Assembly: GCF_900176255.2 (NCBI RefSeq)
Contig: NZ_FXEG02000003.1
Span: 1,612,001-1,676,000, forward strand
Length of the DNA stretch: 64,000 nucleotides
Direction: 5' to 3'
Source: Mycobacterium ahvazicum
GTDB lineage: Bacteria > Actinomycetota > Actinomycetes > Mycobacteriales > Mycobacteriaceae
In this document: in pieces, positions 25,067 to 35,659 of the stretch
Numbering within the stretch: the first letter of the stretch is position 1
How the letters are laid out: each line of letters starts with the position of its first letter
The notes under the pieces: generated by a model
Told to the model about the DNA's origin: nothing
Database searches by the model: none
The model's input: only the letters and a program-made list of their open reading frames with translations
Program-made: the position numbers and the translations under genes

Positions 25067-26920
25067 CTAGGCGCGCAACTCCAGCATGTCGATGACGCGC
25101 TGGGCCATTTCCTCGAGCGAACAGTCCGGGATCAACCGCAGATCCGGATTCTTGGGCCGCTGATACGGACTGTCGATGCCGGTGAAATGCGTGATTTCGC
25201 CCGCGCGGGCTTTGGCATACAGCCCCTTGGGATCACGCGCTTCACACTCCGAGAGCGGGGTATCGCAGAACACTTCGAAGAACTCAAATCCGGCGTCGTC
25301 GTGCACTTTACGAGCCATCTCGCGGTGCTCGGCCAGCGGACTGATCGCGGGCACCAGCACCGTCTGGCCGGAATCGGCGAGCAGCGTCGCGACATGAGCC
25401 AGCCTGCGCAGGTTCTCCGCGCGGTCGGCCATCGAAAAGCCCAGGTCGGCGTTCAGGCCGTGGCGCAGGTTGTCGCCGTCGAGAACATAAGCGGGAGTGC
25501 CCTTTTCGAGCAGCTTCTGCTCGACGAGCATCGCCACCGACGATTTACCCGCACCCGACAGGCCGGTGAGCCATACCGTCCGGCCGCGAGCCGCCCGGTC
25601 ATCGGCGGTGACCAGCGACTTGTGCCGCACGGTGTTCGGGCTGGCCTTCTGCGCCGCGACGTCGCGCAGCACCATGCCCGCCGCCACCGTGCCGTTGGTG
25701 TTCGGATCGATCAGGATGAACGAGCCGGTGCTCGCGTTGCGGGTGTATTCGTCGAGCAGCAGCGGCACCTGCGTGCGCAGCGTTATGCGACCAAGTTCGT
25801 TGAGCTTCAACGCCGTAGCACTCTTGTCCCGATGCAGGGTGTTGACATCGAGGCGGTAGTCCAGCGCGGTGACCCGCGCGCGGGTGGTTCGGGTGGTGTG
25901 CTTGATGACGTAGTCGCGGCCCGGCTCGAGTGACGCGCCGTCGGCCATCCAGCACACGGTCGCGTCGAATTCCTGCGTGACCCTGGGCTGGTTGTTGGTG
26001 CGGGCGATCATGTCGCCGCGCGAAATGTCGATGTCGTCGGCCAGGCTCACCGAGACGGCCATTGGCGGAAATGCCTCTCCCACAGAGCCGTTCGGGCCTT
26101 CGATCTCGGTGATCCGGGTGGTCTTGCCGATCGGCAGCACCACCACCTCGTCACCGGGACGCATCACGCCGCTGGCCACCGTTCCGGCATAGCTGCGGTG
26201 GTCGCGATGCTCGTGGGTCTGCGGCCGGATCACGTACTGGACCGGGAAGCGCACGTCGACCAGATTGCGGTCGCCGGCGACATAGACCTCCTCCAGATGC
26301 GAGAGCAGCGCGGGACCCTCATACCAGGGCGTCTTGTCCGATTTGGTCACCACGTTGTCGCCGTGCAGCGCCGACATCGGGATGGTGGCCACGTCCTGCA
26401 CGTCCAAACGTGCGGCGAAGGCGTGGAATTCGTCCTTGATCGCTTCGAATTTCTCTCTGTCCCAGTCGATCAGGTCCATCTTGTTGACGGCCAGCACAAT
26501 GTGCTGGATGCCCAGCAGCGAGGCCAAAAAGGCGTGCCGCCGGGACTGCTCGAGCAGGCCTTGGCGGGCGTCGACGAGCACAATCACCAGTGCGGCGGTC
26601 GACGCACCGGTGACCATGTTGCGGGTGTACTGGATGTGCCCCGGAGTGTCGGCGATGATGAATTTGCGCCTGGGGGTCGCGAAGTAGCGGTAGGCGACGT
26701 CGATCGTGATGCCCTGTTCCCGCTCGGCCCGCAGGCCGTCGGTGACCAGCGCCAGATCGGTGTAGTCGTGGCCGCGCTCTTTCGAGGTCTTTTCGACCGC
26801 GGCCCACTGGTCTTCCATCACGGCCTTGGAGTCGTACAGCAGCCGCCCGATCAGGGTGGACTTGCCGTCGTCGACCGAGCCGGCCGTTGCGATGCGGAGC
26901 AGTGTCGTCGGTGCAGCCAT
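25067..26920 (-). CDS. cysN: Bifunctional sulfate adenylyltransferase subunit / APS kinase CysN-CysC
   Basis: 617 residues. The N-terminal GTPase part of ATP sulfurylase has GSVDDGKST (14-22), DTPGH and NKMD, followed by EF-Tu-like barrels. The C-terminal APS kinase domain (about 447-617) has its own P-loop GLSGAGKS and DGDNLRHGL. Together with CysD it makes APS, and CysC phosphorylates APS to PAPS. The start is ATG 26920-26918, sharing its A with the cysD stop (TGATG). The fusion is normal for mycobacteria (CysN about 614 aa). Cytosolic. Confidence 0.96.
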   Translation of the reverse strand: MAAPTTLLRIATAGSVDDGKSTLIGRLLYDSKAVMEDQWAAVEKTSKERGHDYTDLALVTDGLRAEREQGITIDVAYRYFATPRRKFIIADTPGHIQYTRNMVTGASTAALVIVLVDARQGLLEQSRRHAFLASLLGIQHIVLAVNKMDLIDWDREKFEAIKDEFHAFAARLDVQDVATIPMSALHGDNVVTKSDKTPWYEGPALLSHLEEVYVAGDRNLVDVRFPVQYVIRPQTHEHRDHRSYAGTVASGVMRPGDEVVVLPIGKTTRITEIEGPNGSVGEAFPPMAVSVSLADDIDISRGDMIARTNNQPRVTQEFDATVCWMADGASLEPGRDYVIKHTTRTTRARVTALDYRLDVNTLHRDKSATALKLNELGRITLRTQVPLLLDEYTRNASTGSFILIDPNTNGTVAAGMVLRDVAAQKASPNTVRHKSLVTADDRAARGRTVWLTGLSGAGKSSVAMLVEQKLLEKGTPAYVLDGDNLRHGLNADLGFSMADRAENLRRLAHVATLLADSGQTVLVPAISPLAEHREMARKVHDDAGFEFFEVFCDTPLSECEARDPKGLYAKARAGEITHFTGIDSPYQRPKNPDLRLIPDCSLEEMAQRVIDMLELRA

Positions 26921-27660
26921 CAGAAGTATCCCTGCCGTTTCCGGTCTTCCATTCCAGCCTCGGAGATGCGGTCGTCCGCCCTGGTGGCGCCGCGCTCGGT
27001 CAGTCGGGACACCGCCGTTTCGGCGATGACCTCCGAGACCGTGGCGGCCTCCGATTCGACGCACCCGGTGCAGGTGACATCGCCGACCGTGCGGAACCGC
27101 ACCGTCTTCTCCATCACCGGCTCGTCGGCGCGCGGTTGCATGTGGCGGTGCACGGCCAGCAGCATCCCGTCGCGCTCGAACACCTTGCGCCGGTGGGCGT
27201 AATAGATGGACGGCAGCTTCACCTTCTCGGCGCCGATATAGGACCAGATGTCGAACTCGGTCCAGTTCGACAGGGGGAAGACGCGGATGTGCTCGCCCTT
27301 GTGGTGCCGGCCGTTGTAGAGGTTCCACAGCTCGGGACGCTGGGCCTTGGGGTCCCACTGGCCGAATTCGTCGCGGAAGCTGAACACCCGCTCCTTGGCG
27401 CGGGCCTTCTCCTCGTCGCGCCGGGCGCCGCCGAACGCGGCGTCGAACTTGTTCTCGCGGATGGCACGCAGCAGCGTCACGGTCTGAATCGGGTTGCGCG
27501 ACGGGATGGTCTCGACGACCCGGCCGGCGTCGATGTCTTCCTGCACCGATGCCACTACCAGGCGCACCCCGAACTCGTCGACGAGTTCGTCGCGGGTCGA
27601 GATCACTTCGTCGAAGTTGTGGCCGGTGTCGACATGCATGACCGGAAACGGCAGCCGCCT
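26920..27660 (-). CDS. cysD: Sulfate adenylyltransferase small subunit CysD, 5' end missing
   Basis: The frame encodes the C-terminal three quarters of CysD, from RLPFPVMHVDTGHNFDEV to the end DRKRQGYF; ATG 27639 is an internal Met, not the true start. About 70 N-terminal residues are absent, including the SGGKDS pyrophosphatase P-loop needed for activity. Homology stops abruptly at about 27660, at the edge of repeat-rich DNA. Either an insertion broke the gene or the sequence was joined wrongly there; the intact downstream cysN argues the locus itself is functional in the organism. Confidence 0.9.
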   Translation of the reverse strand, partial: RRLPFPVMHVDTGHNFDEVISTRDELVDEFGVRLVVASVQEDIDAGRVVETIPSRNPIQTVTLLRAIRENKFDAAFGGARRDEEKARAKERVFSFRDEFGQWDPKAQRPELWNLYNGRHHKGEHIRVFPLSNWTEFDIWSYIGAEKVKLPSIYYAHRRKVFERDGMLLAVHRHMQPRADEPVMEKTVRFRTVGDVTCTGCVESEAATVSEVIAETAVSRLTERGATRADDRISEAGMEDRKRQGYF

Positions 27661-27786
27661 TATCTGTAACGGGTTGTGGGGTGTGTAGGACTGTCACCCA
27701 CGTGGGTTTTAGATGGGGTTTTCTCGTAGGGGACACTGTTATCTGTAACGGTGTCACCGACGTTGGCTCGCGGTGGGTGTTGCTGT
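27660..27786. repeat. Repeat-rich junction DNA, possible IS terminus
   Basis: About 125 bp between cysD and the 16S fragment belonging to neither. TTATCTGTAACGG occurs at 27660-27672 and 27739-27751; TGTCACCCACGTGGG (27692-27706) and TGTCACCGACGTTGG (27752-27766) are a second repeated pair. GGACAC ... GTGTCA also forms a short inverted repeat around the second copy. Repeated boxes near an end are typical of IS21-like element termini, but no transposase is present. Could be the last bases of an insertion sequence in cysD. Confidence 0.5.
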
Positions 27787-28366
<580 letters not shown>

Positions 28367-28585
28367 ACTCCTCGACAAGCGAGGTGAATTTCGAATCAGA
28401 GAAAATCTGACCTAACAAAAAGACGCCATATAACTGGCATCAAAATAAACGACCACATCCCTATCACACGGGGAGTGTTTTGGGAGTGGTCAAAAAACAA
28501 CAACAAACAAAAACACCAAACACACTATTGAGTTCTCAAACAACACTTTTCTTGCTTTTCTCGCCCGCTTCGGGGCAACCCTGCC
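28367..28585 (-). other. rrn leader with BoxA-like antitermination sequence
   Basis: The transcribed leader between the rrn promoters and 16S. It holds TTGTTTGAGAACTC (28530-28543, minus strand), the BoxA-type element conserved in actinobacterial rrn leaders, and a hairpin formed by GACCACATCCC (28451-28461) and GGGAGTGGTC (28482-28491), probably an RNase III processing structure. AT-rich relative to the genome, as usual here. Confidence 0.75.
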
Positions 28586-28615
28586 AGCTTAATACAGATC
28601 CGGCAGAGGCGTCAA
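28586..28615 (-). promoter_or_regulatory. rrn promoter, proximal (-35 TTGACG, -10 TAAGCT)
   Basis: On the minus strand TTGACG (28610-28615) and TAAGCT (28586-28591) are 18 bp apart. The sequence closely follows the known M. tuberculosis rrs promoter, including the downstream CTGGCAGGGTTGCCC. Confidence 0.8.
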
Positions 28616-28663
28616 CCCCCAATTTCTTGCGATCGTGGTGATCGCTGCGAGGGCAGCCGTGCC

Positions 28664-28693
28664 AGGTTAGTACCAATCCGGCGAGGGAGTCAA
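28664..28693 (-). promoter_or_regulatory. rrn promoter, distal (-35 TTGACT, -10 TAACCT)
   Basis: On the minus strand TTGACT (28688-28693) and TAACCT (28664-28669) are 18 bp apart. It is a near copy of the proximal promoter 78 bp downstream (shared TTGAC, GCCGGAT, CTGGCA-GG-TGCCC), the tandem promoter arrangement of mycobacterial rrnA beside murA. Confidence 0.75.
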
Positions 28694-28749
28694 GCCCCGG
28701 TCTCGGTCTCCTTCGAGTGGTGACCGCGCCTGTGGGGCACTGACTTTGG

Positions 28750-30003
28750 TTACTGTACCCGCTCGATCTCCGCTCCCAAAATCGCCAGGTTTTCGACGAA
28801 CAACGGGTAGCCGCGATCGATGTGAAAGACGTCGTGGACCTCGGTGTCACCGTCGGCGACGAGGCCGGCCAATACCAGGCCGGCACCTGCGCGAATATCC
28901 GAACACCAGACCGGTGCGCTGGAAAGTTGCGGCAGGCCCCGGACCACGGCGTGGTGGCCGTCGGTGCGCGCGTCGGCGCCCAGCCGGATCATTTCTTCGA
29001 CGAATCGGAAGCGCGCCTCGAACACGTTCTCCGTGATCATCGAGGTGCCATCGGCGATCGATGCCAGCGCGATCGCCATCGGTTGCAGATCCGTCGGGAA
29101 ACCGGGAAACGGCAACGTCGCAACGTTCATCGCCTTCGGACGCTCGTACTGCGTCACGCGAAAACTGTTGTCTGTCTGCGTGACGGTGGCACCCGCGTCA
29201 TGCAGTTTGTGCAGCACCACCTGAAGGTGCGCCGGATCGATACCGCTGACCGTGATGTCGCCGCGGGTGATCGCGGCGGCGATCCCCCAGGTGGCGGCCA
29301 CGATCCGGTCCCCGATCACCCGGTGCTCGGTGGGATACAGCCGGTCGACGCCGGTGATTGTCATCGTCGGCGAACCCGCACCCTCGATCCGTGCGCCCAT
29401 CTGGTTGAGCATCGTGCAGAGATCGACGACGTCGGGTTCGCGCGCGGCGTTGTGGATCGTGGTGACACCTTCGGCGACCACGGCGGCCATCAAGATGTTC
29501 TCGGTGGCCCCCACCGAGGGGAATTCCAGTTGAATCTCCGCGCCGCGCAACGTATCTGCGTGAGCGACCACACACCCATGCTCGATATTGCACGTCGCAC
29601 CCAGTTGCCGCAGGCCCGCCTGATGCATGTCCAGCGGACGCGAGCCGATCGCGTCGCCGCCCGGGAGCGCCACCCTGGCGCGCTTGCACCGGCCGACCAG
29701 TGGCCCGAGCACGCAGACCGAGGCGCGGAACTGTCGCACGGCCGCGAAGTCGGCGTCGTACTTGGGTTCGTCGGGTGAGGTGATGCGCGCGACGTCGCCG
29801 TCGAGTTCGACGGTGGCGCCCAGGCCGCGCAGCACCTCGGCCATCAGCGGGACATCGAGAATGTCGGGGCAATTGGTGATCGTGCTGGTGCCCTCGGCCA
29901 GCAGGGTCGCGGCCATCAGCTTGAGCACGCTGTTCTTGGCGCCCCCTACTGCGACTTCGCCTGACAACCGATTACCGCCGGTTACCACGAATCGCTCAGC
30001 CAC
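28750..30003 (-). CDS. murA: UDP-N-acetylglucosamine 1-carboxyvinyltransferase MurA (fosfomycin-insensitive form)
   Basis: First committed step of peptidoglycan synthesis: transfers enolpyruvate from PEP to UDP-GlcNAc. 417 residues, two EPSP-synthase-like domains. In the active-site loop LPGGDAIGSRP, Asp117 stands where most bacteria have the Cys that fosfomycin alkylates, so resistance to that drug is intrinsic, as known in M. tuberculosis. Starts at ATG 30003, divergent from pduO (70 bp). It lies directly upstream of the rrn promoters, the conserved mycobacterial order. Confidence 0.97.
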   Translation of the reverse strand: MAERFVVTGGNRLSGEVAVGGAKNSVLKLMAATLLAEGTSTITNCPDILDVPLMAEVLRGLGATVELDGDVARITSPDEPKYDADFAAVRQFRASVCVLGPLVGRCKRARVALPGGDAIGSRPLDMHQAGLRQLGATCNIEHGCVVAHADTLRGAEIQLEFPSVGATENILMAAVVAEGVTTIHNAAREPDVVDLCTMLNQMGARIEGAGSPTMTITGVDRLYPTEHRVIGDRIVAATWGIAAAITRGDITVSGIDPAHLQVVLHKLHDAGATVTQTDNSFRVTQYERPKAMNVATLPFPGFPTDLQPMAIALASIADGTSMITENVFEARFRFVEEMIRLGADARTDGHHAVVRGLPQLSSAPVWCSDIRAGAGLVLAGLVADGDTEVHDVFHIDRGYPLFVENLAILGAEIERVQ

Positions 30004-30073
30004 CCGCGTCAGTCTAGTGAAGGGGTATCGGCTTGTCAGTCAGCTAACTCACTTCGCCGAGTACGGTTTGATC

Positions 30074-30658
30074 ATGGCAGTACATCTGACCCGCATCTAT
30101 ACCCGGACCGGCGACGACGGAACCACGGGATTGAGCGACTTCTCCCGCGTCTCGAAAAACGACCCCCGCCTGGTCGCATACGCCGACTGCGACGAGGCCA
30201 ATTCCGCGATCGGCGCCGCGATCGCGCTGGGCCGGCCAGATTCCGAAGTCGCCGCCGTATTGCGGCAGATCCAAAACGATTTGTTCGACGCCGGTGCGGA
30301 CCTGTCGACCCCGGTGGTGGAAAACCCGAAATACCCTCCGCTGCGCGTCGCCCAGTCCTACATCGACCGGCTCGAAGGATGGTGTGACAAATACAACGAG
30401 TCGCTGCCGGCGCTGAATTCCTTTGTGCTTCCCGGAGGTTCGCCGTTGTCAGCACTGTTGCACGTCGCCCGCACCGTGGTGCGTCGCGCCGAGCGATCGG
30501 CCTGGGCCGCAGTCGACTCCGCACCCGGCGAAGTCAACGTGCTGCCGGCGAAATACCTGAATCGGTTGTCGGATCTGCTCTTCATCCTGTCCAGGGCCGC
30601 CAACGTGGATGGCGATGTGCTCTGGAAACCAGGAGGGAAGCCAGGCGGTGGCGCCTGA
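30074..30658 (+). CDS. PduO-type ATP:cob(I)alamin adenosyltransferase
   Basis: A 194-residue helical-bundle protein matching Rv1314c in length and place. TRTGDDGTTGLSDFSR (residues about 10-25) is the ATP-binding start; VRRAERSAW and LNRLSDLLFILSR complete the active site. It makes adenosylcobalamin for B12-dependent enzymes such as methylmalonyl-CoA mutase. ATG 30074 is chosen since it precedes the conserved start; the open frame upstream overlaps divergent murA. Convergent with the DUF2550 gene. Confidence 0.94.
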   Translation: MAVHLTRIYTRTGDDGTTGLSDFSRVSKNDPRLVAYADCDEANSAIGAAIALGRPDSEVAAVLRQIQNDLFDAGADLSTPVVENPKYPPLRVAQSYIDRLEGWCDKYNESLPALNSFVLPGGSPLSALLHVARTVVRRAERSAWAAVDSAPGEVNVLPAKYLNRLSDLLFILSRAANVDGDVLWKPGGKPGGGA

Positions 30659-30683
30659 ACAAGTTGAGCTGCCGGGCTTTTCG

Positions 30684-31127
30684 TCAGACGCTGCGACGGC
30701 GTGCGCGCGGTGACGGACGAGACTCCAGCCACGACAAGAACGCGGTCAACGCGCCCTGATCGAGCGCCAGTTCGTAGGCCGACCTGCGCTCCTGGGTGGT
30801 ATCGCGCAGCTCTAGCACCACGATCTCGTCGGTCATGATGTCGAATTCATCGCCGCGCGGCGCGCGCCGGGCGACGATCTCGACGCCCCGGCGGGACACC
30901 CGCCGATCCGGCCACAGGCGCAGGCTGGATAGCCGATAGAAAGCGGCTTCGCCGCCGCGGTAACGGATCACGCCGTGCCGCCAGCCATGACCTCCCACCG
31001 CCGGAATGTCGCGCATGATCCCGGCCGTCCCGCCCTGCCGCAGCTTCCACAGCCGGTAGCTCAGGGCCAGAACGGCCGCCCCCAGCACGACGACGAGCAC
31101 GACCATGCCAATCATGGGCGCGCTCAT
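30684..31127 (-). CDS. DUF2550 membrane-anchored protein (Rv1312-like)
   Basis: 147 residues: one N-terminal membrane helix (about 5-24), then a soluble domain (WRHGVIRYRGGEAAFYRLSSLRLWPDRRVSRRGVEI) characteristic of DUF2550, and a basic tail. It always follows atpC in mycobacteria and begins 17 bp after it here, so it is probably the last gene of the ATP synthase operon. Function unknown; a role in ATP synthase assembly or in the membrane is only suggested by position. Confidence 0.9.
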   Translation of the reverse strand: MSAPMIGMVVLVVVLGAAVLALSYRLWKLRQGGTAGIMRDIPAVGGHGWRHGVIRYRGGEAAFYRLSSLRLWPDRRVSRRGVEIVARRAPRGDEFDIMTDEIVVLELRDTTQERRSAYELALDQGALTAFLSWLESRPSPRARRRSV

Positions 31128-31144
31128 CGCCTCGTCCTGTGCGG

Positions 31145-31510
31145 CTAGTCGATTGCGCCGACGGCGCGTAATCTGGCGCGGCCCCTGGCGGCAACACGAG
31201 GATCGTCGGACTCGGAATCCTGCTTGGCCGCGGCCTCGTCGATCTCCGAAGCGAATTCGGCGGACTCCGCGAGAATGGTGACGCTCTCCTCGGTCACCGA
31301 CAAAAATCCACCGTCCACCGCTACCCGCAGATCGTCCTGGCCGTCGCGCTCGACGCGCACCATGGCGTCATCGACCAACTGGGCCACCAACGGGATGTGT
31401 CGCGGCAGGATACCGATCTCGCCGACAGTGGTGCGGGTGAACAAGAACGTTGCCTCACCCGACCAGATCTTTCGGTCGACGGCGACGATCTCAACGTTCA
31501 ATTCAGCCAT
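31145..31510 (-). CDS. atpC: ATP synthase epsilon subunit
   Basis: 121 residues. The N-terminal beta-sandwich (LNVEIVAVDRKIWSGEATFLFT ... GEIGILPRHIPLVAQL) is complete. The C-terminal helical part is short, as in mycobacteria, where epsilon takes part in coupling and in holding back ATP hydrolysis. Part of the central stalk of F1 at the cytoplasmic membrane. Starts at ATG 31510, 26 bp after atpD. Confidence 0.96.
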   Translation of the reverse strand: MAELNVEIVAVDRKIWSGEATFLFTRTTVGEIGILPRHIPLVAQLVDDAMVRVERDGQDDLRVAVDGGFLSVTEESVTILAESAEFASEIDEAAAKQDSESDDPRVAARGRARLRAVGAID

Positions 31511-31536
31511 GTCACACCATCTTTCGGAATCGCCGA

Positions 31537-32985
<1,449 letters not shown>

Positions 32986-33008
32986 ATTCTCTTCGCTTCC
33001 TCGTGGTG

Positions 33009-33926
33009 CTATTTGGCTCGGGCGTCGGCGAGCGCGTTTGCGCCACCGACGATTTCACTGATCTCTTGGGTGATCTGGGCCTGCCGCTCGCGGTTCGCCA
33101 TCAGCGTCAGGGCCTTGATCAAGTCGTCGGCGTTGTCGGTGGCCGACTTCATTGCCCGTTGGCGCGACGCCAGCTCCGACGCCGCGGATTCCAGGAGCGC
33201 GGTGTACACGCGGGTGGTCACATACCGCGGCAACAGCGCATCGAAAAGTGTTGTCGCATCGGGTTCGAACGAATACAGCGTGTGCAGCGCCTCGGGTTCT
33301 TCGGCGTATTCGACGACCATCGGCGCCATCCGGTGGGCGGTGGTGGACTGAGACAGCATCGACTTGAATTCCGTGTAGACGATGTGCAACTCGTCGACAC
33401 CCTCGACGTCGGAGTTCTCGTCGCTGCCTTCGCTGCCGGGAATGAACGCATCCACCAGCGTCGAGGCAACCTCGGCGGCCTTCTCCACCGTGGGTTGCTC
33501 CGAGAAGCCGGTCCACGATTCGGTGATGGTCCAGTTGCGGAAACTGTAGTAGCCCAGCGCCTTACGGCCGACCACGTACAGCACGGGAGTCTTGCCTTCC
33601 TCCCGCAGGAGCGAAAACAGCTCCTCGGCGCGGCGGAAGACACCGGAGTTGTAGGCGCCACACAGACCACGGTCCGACGACACCACCAAGACGGCGGCCC
33701 GCTTGGGCTCAGGCCGTTCGACCAGCAGCGGATGATCGAGTGCTGCCTCGCTGGACAGCGTGGTCAGCATATTGGTGATCTCTTCGGTGTAGGGGCGAGC
33801 AGCCTGAAGCCGAGCCTGGGCCTTGCCGATACGCGATGTCGCGATCAGCTCCTGGGCTTTGGTGATCTTCTTGATCGCACCGGCGGAACGGATCCGTCCG
33901 CGCAACTCGCGAAGTGTGGCAGCCAT
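33009..33926 (-). CDS. atpG: ATP synthase gamma subunit
   Basis: 305 residues. The N- and C-terminal helices that form the rotating coiled coil are clear (TLRELRGRIRSAGAIKKITKAQELIA and RQAQITQEISEIVGGANAL). The globular part holds SSDRGLCGAYNS, and the acidic loop EGSDENSDVEGVDE is an insertion typical of mycobacterial gamma, thought to limit ATP hydrolysis. Starts at ATG 33926, 6 bp after the atpA stop. Confidence 0.97.
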   Translation of the reverse strand: MAATLRELRGRIRSAGAIKKITKAQELIATSRIGKAQARLQAARPYTEEITNMLTTLSSEAALDHPLLVERPEPKRAAVLVVSSDRGLCGAYNSGVFRRAEELFSLLREEGKTPVLYVVGRKALGYYSFRNWTITESWTGFSEQPTVEKAAEVASTLVDAFIPGSEGSDENSDVEGVDELHIVYTEFKSMLSQSTTAHRMAPMVVEYAEEPEALHTLYSFEPDATTLFDALLPRYVTTRVYTALLESAASELASRQRAMKSATDNADDLIKALTLMANRERQAQITQEISEIVGGANALADARAK

Positions 33927-33932
33927 CGAGTA

Positions 33933-35600
33933 CTACTTCTTCTTCTCTTGCTTCTTCTTGTCTTCCGGCGCCGGCTTGTTGACCTTGACCGACTCCTTGG
34001 CCAAGTCCTCTTCGTCGAGAGCCTCGACGTGCTCGTCCGGCACCACCGACCCGCCACCCGTAGCGGCGAAGCCCTTCTTGAACTTCTTGATGATCTCCTC
34101 GAGCTGGCTCTCGGCCTCTTCGGAAAGCTTTCCGCTATCCCGGATTCCGGTCAGAAACTTCTCCTCGGAGGCCCGCATGTGATCCAGCAGCTCGGTTTCG
34201 AAGCGGCCGACATCCTCGACGGGCACCGAGTCCAGGTGGCCGCCGGTGCCCAGGAAAATCGAAACCACTTGCTCCTCAACGGGCAACGGCTGGTACTGCG
34301 GCTGCTTGAGCAATTCCACCAGCCGGGCGCCGCGGTCCAGCTGCGCCTTGGAGGTGGCGTCCAGGTCGGAGGCGAACGCGGCGAACGCTTCCAGCTCGCG
34401 GTACTGCGACAGGTCCAGACGCAGCGACCCGGCCACTTCCTTCATGGCCTTGATCTGCGCCGCGCCACCGACGCGGGACACCGAGACACCGACGTTGATG
34501 GCCGGGCGCACACCCTGGTTGAACAGGTCGGATTCCAGGAAGCACTGGCCGTCGGTGATCGAAATGACGTTGGTGGGAATGTAAGCCGAGATGTCGTTGG
34601 CCTTGGTCTCGATGATCGGCAGGCCGGTCATCGAACCACCACCGAGCTCGTCGGACAGCTTGGCGCAGCGCTCGAGCAGCCGCGAGTGCAGGTAGAACAC
34701 GTCGCCGGGGTAAGCCTCGCGGCCCGGCGGGCGGCGCAGCAGCAGCGAGATCGCGCGGTACGCCTCGGCCTGCTTGCTCAGGTCGTCGAAGACGATCAGC
34801 ACGTGCTTGCCGTCGTACATCCAGTGCTGCGCGATCGCCGAACCGGTGTACGGCGCAAGCCATTTGAACCCGGCGGAGTCGGATGCCGGCGCCGCGACGA
34901 TGGTGGTGTAGTCCATCGCGCCACCTTCGTCCAGAGCGCGACGCACCGAGGCGATCGTGGTGCCCTTCTGGCCGATAGCGACGTAGACGCAGCGCACCTG
35001 CTTCTTCTCGTCGCCGGTTTCCCAGTTCTGCCGCTGGTTGAGGATGGTGTCGACGCAGACCGCCGTCTTGCCCGTCTTGCGGTCGCCGATGATCAGCTGA
35101 CGCTGGCCGCGCCCGATCGGGGTCATCGCGTCGATGGCCTTGATTCCGGTCTGCAGCGGCTCGCTGACGCTTTGCCGCTGAACCACTGAGGGCGCCTGGA
35201 TTTCCAGCGCGCGACGAGTGTCGGTCTCGATGTCGCCCTGGCCGTCGATCGGCTCGCCCAGCGGGTTGACCACCCGGCCCAGGAACGCGTCACCGACGGG
35301 CACCGAGAGGACCTCGCCGGTGCGCTTGACCTGCTGGCCTTCCTCGATCTTCTCGAAGTCACCGAGGATCACCGCGCCGACGCTGTGCTCGTCGAGGTTC
35401 AGCGCGACGCCGAGGACACCGCCGGAGAACTCCAGCAGCTCCTGCGTCATGACCGAGGGCAAGCCGTCGACGTGCGCGATGCCGTCACCGGCGTCGACGA
35501 CGCTGCCGACCTCCTCGCGGGAGCTGTCGGAGGTGAAGGAGCCTACGTACTCTTCGATCGCGCTCTGAATGTCATCAGCGGAGATTGTCAACTCGGCCAT
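33933..35600 (-). CDS. atpA: ATP synthase alpha subunit with mycobacterial C-terminal tail
   Basis: 555 residues, the regulatory nucleotide-binding F1 subunit. P-loop GDRKTGKT near 173; conserved VSRVGGAAQIKAMK. The last 40 or so residues (from TGGGSVVPDEHVEALDEEDLA to a lysine-rich end) form the extension, found only in mycobacteria and relatives, known to suppress ATP hydrolysis. Starts at ATG 35600. It lies between the b-delta gene and atpG. Confidence 0.98.
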   Translation of the reverse strand: MAELTISADDIQSAIEEYVGSFTSDSSREEVGSVVDAGDGIAHVDGLPSVMTQELLEFSGGVLGVALNLDEHSVGAVILGDFEKIEEGQQVKRTGEVLSVPVGDAFLGRVVNPLGEPIDGQGDIETDTRRALEIQAPSVVQRQSVSEPLQTGIKAIDAMTPIGRGQRQLIIGDRKTGKTAVCVDTILNQRQNWETGDEKKQVRCVYVAIGQKGTTIASVRRALDEGGAMDYTTIVAAPASDSAGFKWLAPYTGSAIAQHWMYDGKHVLIVFDDLSKQAEAYRAISLLLRRPPGREAYPGDVFYLHSRLLERCAKLSDELGGGSMTGLPIIETKANDISAYIPTNVISITDGQCFLESDLFNQGVRPAINVGVSVSRVGGAAQIKAMKEVAGSLRLDLSQYRELEAFAAFASDLDATSKAQLDRGARLVELLKQPQYQPLPVEEQVVSIFLGTGGHLDSVPVEDVGRFETELLDHMRASEEKFLTGIRDSGKLSEEAESQLEEIIKKFKKGFAATGGGSVVPDEHVEALDEEDLAKESVKVNKPAPEDKKKQEKKK

Positions 35601-35659
35601 GGCTTTTCGTCTTCCTACTTGATTTCCGGCGTTCGCGGGGTGGTGGTGGCTGATTCGGG

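Noticed and set aside
25067..27757. An 896-residue open frame extending cysN upstream
   Set aside because: The first 279 codons run antiparallel in composition to CysD read in the wrong frame; CysN starts at 26920 in the TGATG overlap.
27660..27786. CRISPR-like repeats
   Set aside because: Only two copies of each short box with unequal context; no array and no cas genes in the window.
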